A stretch of DNA of 64,000 nt from Martinezella rhizogenes (GCA_013322215.1 JAAMEZ010000014.1:62001-126000); one strand, 5' to 3'; counted from the first letter of the stretch, positions 20,441-30,550 are shown. The notes: generated by a model not told the origin, from the letters alone. Numbers and translations: made by a program.

Positions 20441-20839
20441 TCGTCCTCATAAAAGCCGCCGAAGCCAAGGCGGACACACTGCCTCGACGGAGTGACGACA
20501 ACCCACAGCCAACAAAATCGGATCTGTTGATGTGAAAGAAATCGAACGCGCCCCTCGATTTCCGGCTGTAACGGTAGGGTGGTCATTATCTTCAAGCGAG
20601 AGATGAATCCGGCCGCGTCACCCATCTTCTCCGCCAATCGCGATATCTTTAGTATCAGAGGTGGTCCACACTAAGTGTGAGGACAGGCATCGAGGCCCGA
20701 ACCTTTCGCCACCTCGCTCGAGGCAAAGCCTTGCAGATAGAGCAGTGACACGTAATAACATATCTCCACACCAAACTGGTCGCGATGCTGGCGAGGCTCA
20801 AGACCCTTCTTCAACGCGACGTCGCATAAAGTTTTGGCA
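20441..20839. other. Intergenic region with dispersed repeat
   Basis: About 400 bases between the GlnQ relic and the SPFH operon. Contains the extended repeat copy at 20494-20553. No promoter for the SPFH operon could be picked with confidence. Confidence 0.5.
20494..20553 (+). repeat. Dispersed intergenic repeat, copy 2 (extended form)
   Basis: Begins GACGACAACCCACAGCCAA and continues through GTTGATGTGAAAGAAATCG to AACGCG. It aligns along its length with the copy at 46988-47042. Confidence 0.6.
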
Positions 20840-22852
20840 ATGCTAGAAACTAGTTCCGAAGATAAAAAGCAGGTTCCTGAGATCAAAGACCGAGCGGATT
20901 TCCAACTTGCCGCGGTTCAAGCACATGATCTTGCGAACCAAGGCTTCAGCGTTTCGGTTTTCGCGGCCATGCTTTTGCTGGCCGCTCTGATTGCCAATAC
21001 CTTTAGCCTGAGTGCCATCTGGATCGCATTCTTCTGCACCAACGCAGCCGCGCTTATCGTTTTTGGAATTGGGCTCCAGTCTGCCCACGACATCGCGCGC
21101 TGGCGTCGCGAGCAGGCCGGACTTGCCAGCGTCCCGCTCGGAAGGTCCAAGCAATGGATCATCGCCGTCGTCACCTCGCCATGGACGACCGAGGACACTA
21201 GAGAACCGGATCGGTTTGATCGATGGAGCGGGAGCGTGTTCCTCGCGGGGCAATCATTTGCGTCACGCATTGGCGCCCGCCCGCTCCGGATCTTCTGTCT
21301 GGCCCTCGTCGCATGTTTGATCGTCTGTGCCGGCTGGAGCGTGAGGGCCGACGACATAGCGCTCGGCACGATGACCTTCCTCATAATCGCGGTGTGCCTG
21401 ACGTTCGCGTTCCTTCTGCTGGTGACAGAAAGACGGCTTGCCGCTATCGATGCGGTCGAGTGGCCGGAGGCGAAAGCGATCTCGCAATTGGCGCGCGTAC
21501 CAATTTTCGTGCTCGTCCTGTCTTGCTTCTGCCTGTTCCTGAGCGCGCGCGGGTCCGGGCTTTCCATCAAACTCCTGGCGGCGCTGGGAGGCTTCGTCGG
21601 GCTTGTCGGGCTTGAGTTTCTGCTTCGCGCGCTCGCCTCCATGTTCCGCCCGCAAAACGATAGCCGCGAGCCGGTGTTGATTGCCACCAGCGTTGTTGCG
21701 GGCGCCCTTCGGTGGCCGCCCCAGCCTTTGGTTGCCATTCAGTCCGAATTACAAACCAAACACGGCATAGACCTTCGACAGATCTGGGCTTTTTCGTTCA
21801 TTCGAAGGGCCGCGCCCTCAATCGTTCTCGGAACGCTCGTTCTAGGTTGGCTGTTGAGCGGCGTGCGCGAAATTCCAATGACCGGCCGGGGCGTGTACGA
21901 GCGGTTCGGTAAGGCCGAGGCAATCCAACATTCCGGCCTTCACATCGGCCTACCATGGCCGTTTGGCCGTGTCATTCCTGTCGAGAACGGCAGCGTGCAC
22001 GAGCTAGCAACCTCCGTCAGCACGAACGGCGATGGCGAAGCGTTGGCCGATGCGGAGGGGCCTGCGCCGGAAAGCGCGAACCGGCTATGGGATGCTTCGC
22101 ATATCAGCGAGAAATCGCAGCTCATCGCGAGCGGCGGTGGACAAAGCTTTCAGATCGTCAACATGGACGTGCGCTTCGTCTATCGCATCGGCCTTTCGGA
22201 CCAGGCGGCGATGAAGGCGGCCTATCGGGTCGCCGATCTGCCAGCCTTGATCGAAAGCACCGCAAACCGCGTATTGGTCCACGACTTTGCCAGAAGAACG
22301 CTCGAGGACGTCTTGAGCAAAGGCCGGCTGTCGCTGGCAAACGATATCGCCTCGGCAGTCCAGAAAAACATGGATGAGCTGAACAGCGGCGTCGAAATCC
22401 TGGCGGTCGTCGTCGAAGCCATCCACCCGCCCACCGGCGCAGCCAATGCCTTTCACGGTGTCCAGGCAGCGCAGATCAGGGCGGAGGCATTGGTCGCGCG
22501 TGAGCGGGGAACGGCGGCCGAGCAGGCGAACGAGGCGCAATTGAATGCCAGCCTCCAGCAGGACAATGCGACGGCGACGGCACGGGAAGGCATTGCGGCT
22601 TCGGAGGTCGTAAAACTGCGCTTCCAGGCCGAGCAATCGGCCTTCCACCAGGCCGGACAGGCGTTTCTGACAGAGGAATACTTCAATCACTTGACGATGG
22701 GACTATCCCATTCGAAGGCGCTCGTCCTCGATCACCGCCTCGGCGGAAGCATCGCTCCGACCCTCGATCTTCGGAGTATGATGTCACCGGTCGATCCCGA
22801 TACGAGTGCCGAACCGAATACTCCATACCAAAGCGAAGAAACCGGCCCATGA
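20840..22852 (+). CDS. Large SPFH-domain membrane protein (HflK-like) with extra membrane segments
   Basis: A protein of about 670 residues. The first half has several hydrophobic segments not found in HflK (FAAMLLLAALIANTFSL, IFVLVLSCFCLFL and others). The second half is an SPFH/band-7 domain: membrane anchor (SIVLGTLVLGWLLSGVREIP), VYERFGKAEAIQHSGLHIGL, FVYRIGLSDQAAMKAAYRVA and an Ala/Glu-rich coiled coil (AEALVARERGTAAEQANEAQ). SPFH proteins build large membrane cages that organise partners such as FtsH. The ATG at 20840 is chosen; a TTG six bases earlier is possible, and neither has a clear Shine-Dalgarno site. It overlaps the next gene by four bases and starts a four-gene operon ending in a P-type ATPase. 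Confidence 0.82.
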   Translation: MLETSSEDKKQVPEIKDRADFQLAAVQAHDLANQGFSVSVFAAMLLLAALIANTFSLSAIWIAFFCTNAAALIVFGIGLQSAHDIARWRREQAGLASVPLGRSKQWIIAVVTSPWTTEDTREPDRFDRWSGSVFLAGQSFASRIGARPLRIFCLALVACLIVCAGWSVRADDIALGTMTFLIIAVCLTFAFLLLVTERRLAAIDAVEWPEAKAISQLARVPIFVLVLSCFCLFLSARGSGLSIKLLAALGGFVGLVGLEFLLRALASMFRPQNDSREPVLIATSVVAGALRWPPQPLVAIQSELQTKHGIDLRQIWAFSFIRRAAPSIVLGTLVLGWLLSGVREIPMTGRGVYERFGKAEAIQHSGLHIGLPWPFGRVIPVENGSVHELATSVSTNGDGEALADAEGPAPESANRLWDASHISEKSQLIASGGGQSFQIVNMDVRFVYRIGLSDQAAMKAAYRVADLPALIESTANRVLVHDFARRTLEDVLSKGRLSLANDIASAVQKNMDELNSGVEILAVVVEAIHPPTGAANAFHGVQAAQIRAEALVARERGTAAEQANEAQLNASLQQDNATATAREGIAASEVVKLRFQAEQSAFHQAGQAFLTEEYFNHLTMGLSHSKALVLDHRLGGSIAPTLDLRSMMSPVDPDTSAEPNTPYQSEETGP

Positions 22853-23859
22853 CTGACACGCACGCCCATCCGGGCTCGGACCATCACCAGCACGATCATC
22901 ATCATGATCACGGCGATGATCACAAGGAAGCAATGCCCTTTCGGTGGTCCCGCCTGATCGTCGCAATGATCGTTGTCGCCATCATTCTGGTCGCCGCTTG
23001 CCTCGTCCAGGTGAGATCGGGTGCCGCGACCATCATCACCAGGTTTGGCAACCCGGCTCGCGTTCTGATCGATCCTGGTCTCGCCTTCCGGCTGCCCCTT
23101 CCGCTCGAAAAGACCATCGACGTCGATCTGCGCGCCAAATCGACGTCCAGCGGCCTGCAAGATGTCGGTACCAAGGACGGGCTGCGGATCATCGCGCAAG
23201 CCTATGCAATCTGGCAGGTCCCCGCCGATCCGGACGCCATCAAGCGCTTCGTACGGTCGGTTCAGAACCAGCCTGACCAGGCCGCCGCACAAATCCGAAC
23301 ATTCCTCGGCTCGTCGCTGGAGACCACGGCCAGCAGTTTCGACCTGTCGTCGCTGATCAATCCCGACCCGAATAAGCTGCGGATCGACGCCCTGGAAGCG
23401 CAACTCAAGACGCAGATCGCACAGCAATTGTTCGATACCTACGGCTTGCAGGTTGTCGATGTCGGTATCGAGCGCCTGACCCTGCCGTCGGTGACGTTGA
23501 GTGCCACCGTCGACCGCATGCGGGCCGAGCGCGAGACGATCGCCACCGAACGCGCGGCTGTTGGCAAACGCCAAGCCGCGGAAATCCGCTCCGCAGCCGA
23601 GCGCGACGCGAGAGTGCTGCAGGCGGACGCGACCGTGAAGGCGGCTAATATAGAGGCAAAATCCCGCGTCGAAGCGGCGCAGATCTACGGAACGGCCTAT
23701 AAGAGCGCCCCGGAACTTTACGAATTGCTCCGCTCCCTCGACACACTCGGCACCATCGTCAATTCCAACACGCGCCTTGTCCTGCGCACCGATGCGGCAC
23801 CGTTTCGAGCTTTGGTCGATGGGCCACCTAGTGCCCTATCGGCTGGCGGAGCACATTAG
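22849..23859 (+). CDS. SPFH-domain protein (HflC-like) with His-rich N-terminus
   Basis: A 336-residue protein. The first 25 residues are very rich in His and Asp (HHQHDHHHDHGDDH), a probable metal-binding stretch on the cytoplasmic side. Then follow one membrane anchor (IVAMIVVAIILVAACLV), an SPFH domain (ATIITRFGNPARVLIDPGLA) and a charged coiled coil (ERETIATERAAVGKRQAAEI). Conserved family parts (GLQVVDVGIERLTLP) are intact. Start ATG overlaps the stop of the previous gene. With the other two SPFH genes and the ATPase it implies a metal-related membrane complex. Confidence 0.85.
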   Translation: MTDTHAHPGSDHHQHDHHHDHGDDHKEAMPFRWSRLIVAMIVVAIILVAACLVQVRSGAATIITRFGNPARVLIDPGLAFRLPLPLEKTIDVDLRAKSTSSGLQDVGTKDGLRIIAQAYAIWQVPADPDAIKRFVRSVQNQPDQAAAQIRTFLGSSLETTASSFDLSSLINPDPNKLRIDALEAQLKTQIAQQLFDTYGLQVVDVGIERLTLPSVTLSATVDRMRAERETIATERAAVGKRQAAEIRSAAERDARVLQADATVKAANIEAKSRVEAAQIYGTAYKSAPELYELLRSLDTLGTIVNSNTRLVLRTDAAPFRALVDGPPSALSAGGAH

Positions 23860-23861
23860 AG

Positions 23862-24902
23862 ATGGCTGCGGTTGGGGACAGTAATTCGACAGCACAGCAT
23901 CAGGCTGTTCGTCTCGTGTCAACGCTGTTGTCCGCGGTCATGGTGCTTGCGGCCGCCGGCTGGGCGACCTCCAATATCAGGGAGATCGCACCGCAAAATC
24001 GGGCCGTTGTCTTTCGCCTGGGCGCCTTGAACCGAGTGCAGGAGTCCGGCCTCTTATGGGCCTTGCCCGCGCCTTTCGAAAAGGTTTTGTTGCTGCCCGA
24101 CGCCGCAACGGTCCTGGAGCGCCGGATCGATGGATTGCTTCGTTCGCCAGCCGCACAGACCGGCGAGGCCGACCCTCAGACAGAAAGCGATACGTTGGCA
24201 GGATCGGGATATCTGCTGACCGCCGACGCCAGTGTCGTTCAGCTCGACATCCGGGTGTTTTATCGGGTGACCGACCCCTTCGCCTATGCCCTGCAGGAGA
24301 ACCATGTCCTCCCGGCGCTCGACCGCCTCGTAACCCGCAGCGCAGTCATGATCTGCGCCTCACGCGATCTGGACAGCATTCTGGTCGCCCGGCCGGAGTT
24401 GGTCTCCGCCGACAGCGATGTCGCCGAGCGTCGTGAACGCTTACGCGCCGACCTAGTCAAGAGCATCAATACCAGCCTGACCTCCTTGCAATCGAAGGGC
24501 ATGGGTCTCGGGATCGAGATTGACCGCGCCGACGTTCAATCCGCGCTTCCGGCGACGGCCGTGAGCGCATTCGATGGCGTGCTAACCGCGAGCCAGCAGG
24601 CAGAGCAGGCGATTGCGTCTGCACAAAACGATGCGGAGAAGGAGAGGCAGGTCGCCGATCAGGAAGCCGATCGGATCGTGCGGGTGGCGGAAGCCCAGTC
24701 CAGCGAACGTCTGGCAAAGGCACGCGCTGACACGGCCACCATAACCGGCTTTGCAAGCGCGCAAGGGCCTGATAGCGATCCCGGTCTTCTGTGGCGCCTC
24801 TATCGCGATCGCGTTGCCAAAATCCTGTCGCAGGCGGGCTCGGTCGTCACGGTCGACCCCCGAGACGATGCACGCCTTATCCTGCAGGGAGCCGACAAAT
24901 GA
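23862..24902 (+). CDS. SPFH-domain protein (HflK-like)
   Basis: A 346-residue protein with one N-terminal membrane segment (LLSAVMVLAAAGWATSNI), the band-7 start IREIAPQNRAVVFRLGALNR, and a long coiled coil (QAEQAIASAQNDAEKERQVA). It begins two bases after the previous gene and its stop overlaps the ATPase start. HflK and HflC normally form a cage round FtsH; having three SPFH proteins in one operon suggests a different cage for the adjacent transporter. Confidence 0.85.
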   Translation: MAAVGDSNSTAQHQAVRLVSTLLSAVMVLAAAGWATSNIREIAPQNRAVVFRLGALNRVQESGLLWALPAPFEKVLLLPDAATVLERRIDGLLRSPAAQTGEADPQTESDTLAGSGYLLTADASVVQLDIRVFYRVTDPFAYALQENHVLPALDRLVTRSAVMICASRDLDSILVARPELVSADSDVAERRERLRADLVKSINTSLTSLQSKGMGLGIEIDRADVQSALPATAVSAFDGVLTASQQAEQAIASAQNDAEKERQVADQEADRIVRVAEAQSSERLAKARADTATITGFASAQGPDSDPGLLWRLYRDRVAKILSQAGSVVTVDPRDDARLILQGADK

Positions 24903-26842
24903 GTGTCGCGACCGATCATTCCCACGGCTCCCATGGCCATGCGCATCATCACGGCCATGTGCTTAGTGCTGGCTTGCTGACCGCCAACGAAAAGCAGGCG
25001 GCGGCCGTTCAGCTCACGCTTGCCATGATCGCGCTGAGCCTGCTTGCGCTCGGAATAGCCTGGCGCTGGCTTGCGCCGGATGAAGAAGGCGTCAGCCAAC
25101 TTCTGCTGGCGGCCGCCTCGCTGATCGTCGCCGTTCCGGTCATCCGTTCCGGTTGGCATAGCCTGCGCCATCCGAGCCTGCATGGCATCACCGACCAATT
25201 GATCGCCCTTGCAATGCTGGCTGCCTGGGCGACGGGCGATCTGCTGACCGCCGCCCTCCTCCCGATCATCATGATATTCGGCCACGTGCTGGAGGAGCGC
25301 AGTGTCATGGGATCAAAAGAAGCGATGGAGGCACTGGCGCGTCTGACCCGCAGCCACGCACGGCTGATCACGCCGGACGGCTCGACGTGTGACGTCGACA
25401 ATGCCACACTGAAGCCAGGCGATCTGGTGGAGGTGAGAGCAGGAGACCGCGTTCCCGCCGACGGTCGCGTCAGAGAGGGGCAGGCGAGCCTCGACACCGC
25501 GCCGATCACCGGCGAATCCGTACCCCTCGAAGTCTCCGCCGGCATGGACGTCTTCGGCGGCGCGATCAATCTGGACGGCCGTCTCGAGATCGAGGTGACC
25601 CGAACCGGCGAGGATTCGACGCTTGGAAAAGTCATCGCGCTGATGCAGCGTGCGGAGAATTCGAAGCCGCCCATCACGCGGCTGCTGGAGCGCTACGCCC
25701 AGCAATATCTGGGTTTTGTGCTGACGATGGCGGCTATTGCCTGGTTCCTCACCTATAATGGCCAGATCATGCTGGCGATCCTGGTCGCGGCCTGCCCCTG
25801 CGCCCTGGTTCTGTCAGCGCCGGCAACGGCGATTGCCGGTATCGCGGTGGCCGCGCGCCACGGCATTCTCATCCGCAGCTCGGCGTTTCTCGAAGAGCTG
25901 GCTGATCTGACCTCCCTGGTCATCGACAAGACCGGCACCCTCACCTTCGGACGGCTTCGGCTGCAGGACATCAGGCTGACGGGCAATACGGACCGGGAAA
26001 CTGCTCTGGCCTTGGCGGCATCCCTTGGCGCCGCCAGCAGTCATCCGGTCAGCAGGGCGCTGGCCGCGCTCGTTACCCATGACGCATACCATCCGCTGGT
26101 CAACGTCAGGGAACTGCAAGGGCTGGGTATCGTTGCCGGTGCCACAACGGGCGAAGTCGCCCTTGGGCGTCCCGAATTGTTTGAATGCCTGTCGGTCGTC
26201 GTTCCCCCGATTCCCGCACATGACGGTCCGCTCGCGGGCCTTTCCATCGGCGGGGAATTCGTCGCCTGGCTTCTCCTCTCGGACACGGTCAAGCCGGAGG
26301 CTGCGGTTGCGATGGCGGATCTGGGGGCACTCGGGTTGAACCGCCAGCTTCTGCTAACCGGCGACCGTCAATCGGTCGCGCAAGCTCTGGCGCGCGAGAT
26401 AGGCATAACCGAAGTCGTGGCGGAGGCACTGCCCGCCGACAAGCTGAAACGCGTGCTGAGCGAGACGAAAAGTGGCTTCAAACCTCTGGTCGTCGGCGAC
26501 GGGATCAACGACTCGCTCGCCCTCAAGGCGGGAGCTGTCGGGATTGCGATGGGCGCGGGCGGCGCCGATATCGCACTTGCCTCCTCGGACATCATCCTTA
26601 TCGGTAGCGATCTGCGGCGGCTCGGCACATGCATCCGCCTTAGCAGGCTTTGCCGCCGGACATTGAAGACCAACGTCATCATCGGCCTCGGCTGGACCGT
26701 GGCGATTGTTGCATTGGCCGGCTTCGGGTTTCTTGGAGCGGCGGGAGCCGTCGTCGCGGCGATCCTTCACAATCTGAGTACTTTACTCGTCCTCGCCAAC
26801 GCTGGGCGCTTGATGAGATACGACGAGCCTCTTGCAGCGTGA
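24899..26842 (+). CDS. P1B-type heavy-metal-transporting ATPase with His-rich N-terminus
   Basis: A 647-residue metal pump. Motifs seen: TGES actuator loop, CPC in the transmembrane metal site (about residue 299), DKTGTLT with the phosphorylated Asp343, the HP dipeptide (SSHPVSRAL) and GDGINDSLAL. There is no N-terminal HMA domain; instead the first 20 residues are His-rich (DHSHGSHGHAHHHGH), suggesting Zn, Co, Ni or similar export. The ATG overlaps the upstream SPFH stop (ATGA). It closes an operon with three SPFH proteins, an unusual partnership implying that the pump works inside an SPFH microdomain. Confidence 0.92.
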   Translation: MSVATDHSHGSHGHAHHHGHVLSAGLLTANEKQAAAVQLTLAMIALSLLALGIAWRWLAPDEEGVSQLLLAAASLIVAVPVIRSGWHSLRHPSLHGITDQLIALAMLAAWATGDLLTAALLPIIMIFGHVLEERSVMGSKEAMEALARLTRSHARLITPDGSTCDVDNATLKPGDLVEVRAGDRVPADGRVREGQASLDTAPITGESVPLEVSAGMDVFGGAINLDGRLEIEVTRTGEDSTLGKVIALMQRAENSKPPITRLLERYAQQYLGFVLTMAAIAWFLTYNGQIMLAILVAACPCALVLSAPATAIAGIAVAARHGILIRSSAFLEELADLTSLVIDKTGTLTFGRLRLQDIRLTGNTDRETALALAASLGAASSHPVSRALAALVTHDAYHPLVNVRELQGLGIVAGATTGEVALGRPELFECLSVVVPPIPAHDGPLAGLSIGGEFVAWLLLSDTVKPEAAVAMADLGALGLNRQLLLTGDRQSVAQALAREIGITEVVAEALPADKLKRVLSETKSGFKPLVVGDGINDSLALKAGAVGIAMGAGGADIALASSDIILIGSDLRRLGTCIRLSRLCRRTLKTNVIIGLGWTVAIVALAGFGFLGAAGAVVAAILHNLSTLLVLANAGRLMRYDEPLAA

Positions 26843-27240
26843 AGCAAGATGCGCTCGCGGTGGCTTTGCGGGAATTTCTACAATACGTTTCCGGATCGAA
26901 TCCGGTGTGCATACCTACGGACTAGGACATACATGCGGTTAGACGTGCTTTCCCGGCCACCGAGGATCGACCATGACCACAAACTGCCTCGCGAAACAAA
27001 TTACGAATTTCGTGACCTTACCGCGCACTTCAACTTTCGGTCAGAAAGGACGCAAAAAGGTGTCGCCCAATAACTTTTTGAGCGAGTAAATGCACAATGA
27101 CATCGCAATCGTTGAGCGGGTACTGCCTAGGAAAACTGCAATCGACTGCTCTTGAAAGGGTATGAACCCGCAACGAGGTAATCGATCCTACAAAGCCAAG
27201 CTAATTTTCACCTGACCGTCGCCGCGACACAGCGCGAATA
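26843..27240. other. Intergenic region with dispersed repeat
   Basis: About 400 bases between the convergent P-type ATPase and aldehyde dehydrogenase genes. Contains one repeat copy (27149-27177). No clear terminator for the ATPase operon was found. Confidence 0.5.
27149..27177 (+). repeat. Dispersed intergenic repeat, copy 3
   Basis: CTCTTGAAAGGGTATGAACC followed by CGCAACGAG; the copy closest to the apparent consensus. Its complement contains GGGTTCATACCC, which resembles a tRNA T-arm. Confidence 0.55.
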
Positions 27241-28663
27241 TCATTTCCGGGTGCGACCCAATGTGATCCCAAGTGCTAAATCGACAAATCTGCCGAACGG
27301 CGCTCCAAGCATGCGCGGCAGATTCCAGCGCCCCTGGACGAACACGCCTTTCGCATGGCTCATGGTACGAAACCCTTCAATGCCGTGATAGGCACCCATG
27401 CCACTGAGACCGATCCCTCCGAAGGGCAGGTCGTCCTGCGCGACATGGATCATGGTATTGTTGAGGCCGACATTGCCCGACGTGGTGCGCGTCAACAGTT
27501 TCGCACTGTCCGCGCCCTCGTCGCCAAAATAGTAGAGCGCCAGCGGGCGGGGCCGTGCATTCACATAGTCGATGACCTCATCGATCGTACGATAGGTCCG
27601 CACCGGCAGGATCGGACCGAATATCTCTTCCTGCATGATTGCCGCATCGTCCCCGGCTCCGATGATCAATGTCGGCGCCAGTTTGCGCACCCGCTCTGCG
27701 GCACGGTCCGGGGTCACACCGACCTCGATGACCCGCGCTTCCCTCGATCAGGCTTTTCAGCCGATCATAGTGACGATCGTTGACGACAGACGTGTAGTCG
27801 CGGCTGGTCGGCCCATCGGGATAGGCACGGCCAACATTCGCACCGAACCGGGTTATGAATGTATCGAGATCATCCTCGTGAACCATCGCATAGTCGGGCG
27901 CGACGCAGGTCTGGCCGGCATTCGAGAGCTTGCCGAAGACGATGCTTGCCATCGTCCGGTCATCGACATGGCCGCGCTCGACGATGACCGGGCTCTTTCC
28001 GCCGAGTTCGAGCGTCACCGGCACCAGATTGTCGCTCGCCGCCTTCATCACCTTGCGGCCGACAGGGGTGCTGCCGGTGAATAGCAGATGGTCGAACGGC
28101 AGGCCGCTGAACGCCGCACCAACCTCCGGGCCGCCCAGCACGACGGTAACCTCTTCCGGCGGAAAGACTTGCCCGAGCATCCTACGGATAGTCTCGCTGG
28201 TGCGCGGCGTCAGTTCTGATGGCTTCAGCATCACACGGTTGCCCGCGGCCAGCGCGGTAGCCAGCGGAATGATCGTCAGCGAGAACGGATAGTTCCAAGG
28301 CGCCATGACGCCGATGACGCCTTTCGGTTGATACTCCACGTAGGCCCGGCCGGCGCGGTAGAACAGGCCGACATGCCGGCGCTCCGGTTTCATGAAGCGC
28401 CGCAGATTGCGGATCAGATAGTCGATGGCCTGAATGACGCCAACGATCTCCATGAGGTCGGTCTCGTGGTGCGAGCGATGGCCGAAATCGGCGCTGACAG
28501 CCTCTGCCACCTCGCCTCGGTGCGTCAGCACCGCGGTGCGCAGGCGCTTCAGCCGGGCCTTGCGATCGGCGAGGGCTGGCGGTCCGTCCATGAGGAAGGC
28601 GGAACGCTGGCGGCCCAGCAGAGCCGCCATATCGAAACTGGGATCAGGGTGAGCCGGGATCAT
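27241..28663 (-). pseudogene. Coniferyl-aldehyde-dehydrogenase-like protein, frameshifted
   Basis: Two minus-strand frames join into one aldehyde dehydrogenase of about 470 residues. The 5' part (28663-27745) has the NAD-binding and catalytic regions: VMAPWNYPFSLTIIPLATAL, FTGSTPVGRKVM, VTLELGGKSPVIV with the catalytic Glu, and NAGQTCVAPDYAMV with the catalytic Cys. The 3' part (27740-27241) continues VIEVGVTPDRAAERV, EEIFGPILPV and PFGGIGLSGMG. The frame changes in GAGGGAAGCGCGGGTC near 27737-27748, probably a one-base indel. It is last in the MerR-controlled operon after the hydrolase (54-base gap). Sequencing error is possible. Confidence 0.85.
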
Positions 28664-28717
28664 CGTATCAATCTCTTGAAAGTCGTGCGCCGGAGGCAGT
28701 CCGGCGCGCGCTTCGCT

Positions 28718-29554
28718 TCAACCTTTTATGAATGCGAGCAGATCGGCGTTGATCACATCCGCATTGACCGTGAGCATCCCATGCGAGAATCCGGGATAGA
28801 TGATCAGTTTGCTGTTCCGCAGAAGCTTGTCCTGCATGATCGCCGCCGCCTTGTAAGGAACCACCTGATCGTCGTCGCCCTGCATCACGAGGATCGGCAC
28901 GGTGATCGCCTTCAGATCCTCCGTCTGGTCGGTCTCGGAAAACGCCTTGATGCCCTCGTAATGGGCCATGGTGCTGCCCATCATGCCTTGGCGCCACCAG
29001 TTCTCGATGACGCCCTGCGAGGGTTCAGCGCCCGGCCGGTTGTATCCGTAAAACGGGCCAGCCGGCACGTCGAGGAAGAACTGTGCGCAGTTGGCGGCGA
29101 GCGCGGCGCGGAAACCATCGAACACCTCGATCGGCGTTCCCTCCGGATTGCTGTCGGTCTTGACCATCAGTGGCGGGACGGCGCTGACCAGAACCGCCTT
29201 GGCGACGCGCCCCTGCGGCTGACCATATTGCGCGACGTAGCGCGCAACCTGTCCGCCACCGGTCGAATGGCCGATATGGATGGCATTGCGGAGATCGAGA
29301 TGCTCTGCTACCGCCGAGGCATCGGCGGCATAGTGATCCATGTCATGACCGTCGCTGACCTGGGCCGAGCGACCGTGGCCACGCCGGTCATGCGCGACGA
29401 CGCGGAAACCTTCCCTGAGGAAGAACAGCATCTGGTTGTCCCAGTCATCGGCGCTGAGCGGCCAGCCGTGGTGGAAGTGGATCGGCTGCGTGTCCTTCGG
29501 ACCCCAGTCCTTGTAGAAGATCTCGGTTCCGTCTTTTGTTGTCACATAGGGCAT
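28718..29554 (-). CDS. Alpha/beta hydrolase, non-heme chloroperoxidase/esterase type
   Basis: A 278-residue enzyme with the serine-hydrolase triad: Ser97 in GHSTGGG, Asp in MQGDDDQVVP and His in FSHGM. The oxyanion region HHGWPLSADDWDNQ and DRRGHGRS are typical of the cofactor-free haloperoxidase/esterase group. The ATG at 29554 follows AAAGGAGAAG; a start 48 bases upstream lacks one. It overlaps nothing but sits 44 bases after the acetoacetate-decarboxylase-like gene in the same operon. Substrate unknown; the context suggests detoxification of esters or reactive carbonyls. Confidence 0.9.
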   Translation of the reverse strand: MPYVTTKDGTEIFYKDWGPKDTQPIHFHHGWPLSADDWDNQMLFFLREGFRVVAHDRRGHGRSAQVSDGHDMDHYAADASAVAEHLDLRNAIHIGHSTGGGQVARYVAQYGQPQGRVAKAVLVSAVPPLMVKTDSNPEGTPIEVFDGFRAALAANCAQFFLDVPAGPFYGYNRPGAEPSQGVIENWWRQGMMGSTMAHYEGIKAFSETDQTEDLKAITVPILVMQGDDDQVVPYKAAAIMQDKLLRNSKLIIYPGFSHGMLTVNADVINADLLAFIKG

Positions 29555-29598
29555 AACGGCTTCTCCTTTGTTGATGGTCGGGTCTGTTGATGCGGTGT

Positions 29599-30507
29599 TC
29601 AAATGGGCGGCAGGGCCTGCAGCGGGCGCGGCAGGTGCAAGACCATCTGCGCGTCTTTAACAACGTCGAGCCGCAAAATGGTCCCTACTTCCAGACCGTC
29701 CAGCACCTGGCTGATCGGACCGCCGGAGCGCGACAGTTTCACGTCACGGGGAAACGGCGTCTGCGCGAACTCGATCGGATTGGTCACGAACTGCGTCTGG
29801 CGCCACTCACCATCGACCAGCCCGATGGACGTGTTGGTCGAAAGGCGCGACTGTGACGGTATGCGTTCCAGTGCAGGCAACGGCGCGGTCAATGTCACAT
29901 CCGACTTGCCGTCCGTTGCCGCGATGCTGGCCGTGACGCCGTTCGGGGAGATGCCGAGATGTATGTCGGCGAGCCACTTCGGCAATTGATAGCCGTGCAC
30001 ACCCCGCACGCGGGCGATCTCGGTATCGACCGGCAGCGCCAGCACATGCGCGAAGAAGCTCTGCCGCCGCATTGAGCCGAGCAGCTCCAAAGCATGCGGC
30101 CCGCGCGCGCCCGGCTTGCGGATGACAATGGCGACCGAGACTTCGTTATACGGATCGTTGTCGCACAGCGCATAGGAGAAGAAGGTAAGCGCCACGAGCC
30201 CATATCCCGGCAGCGCACGCAAAGGCTCAAGCTGTCCCGGCAGCATCGCGCGCAGCTTCTTCACCGGCGCGAGCATCAACACCTGCACGTTGCTGGTGCG
30301 GTAGTAGAAGTTCGGCGCCCAGGTCGCGCCGATCCGCGAGGGGACCATTACCTTGGGGATACGCCGAAAGAAGTCGATATTGCCGGCAGCTGGGTCCCTG
30401 GCCACCTCGTCGAGATCGGGGTTGGAGCGGAAGCGGTCGTAATACCCCCCTTTCGGCACCATGACCTTTTGACCGCCGAAATCGACTTCCGTGTATTCTT
30501 CAGCCAT
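29599..30507 (-). CDS. Acetoacetate decarboxylase superfamily protein
   Basis: A 302-residue protein resembling the ADC fold (VQVLMLAPVKKLRAMLPG, PGYGLVALTFFSYALCDN, NEVSVAIVIRKPG, VHGYQLPKWLADI with a Lys in the region of the Schiff-base Lys). True acetoacetate decarboxylases are about 250 residues; this is a longer branch whose reactions are mostly unknown (aldolase-dehydratase types exist). GGAG lies 12 bases before the ATG. First gene of the MerR-regulated operon, with its promoter at 30551-30581. Confidence 0.8.
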   Translation of the reverse strand: MAEEYTEVDFGGQKVMVPKGGYYDRFRSNPDLDEVARDPAAGNIDFFRRIPKVMVPSRIGATWAPNFYYRTSNVQVLMLAPVKKLRAMLPGQLEPLRALPGYGLVALTFFSYALCDNDPYNEVSVAIVIRKPGARGPHALELLGSMRRQSFFAHVLALPVDTEIARVRGVHGYQLPKWLADIHLGISPNGVTASIAATDGKSDVTLTAPLPALERIPSQSRLSTNTSIGLVDGEWRQTQFVTNPIEFAQTPFPRDVKLSRSGGPISQVLDGLEVGTILRLDVVKDAQMVLHLPRPLQALPPI

Positions 30508-30550
30508 GAACGACGATTCTCCTTATAATCCTCTGGTCCGGCCAGACGGA

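Noticed and set aside
28328..29590. Long plus-strand open frame opposite the hydrolase and aldehyde dehydrogenase
   Set aside because: Covers two convincing minus-strand genes and has no family similarity.
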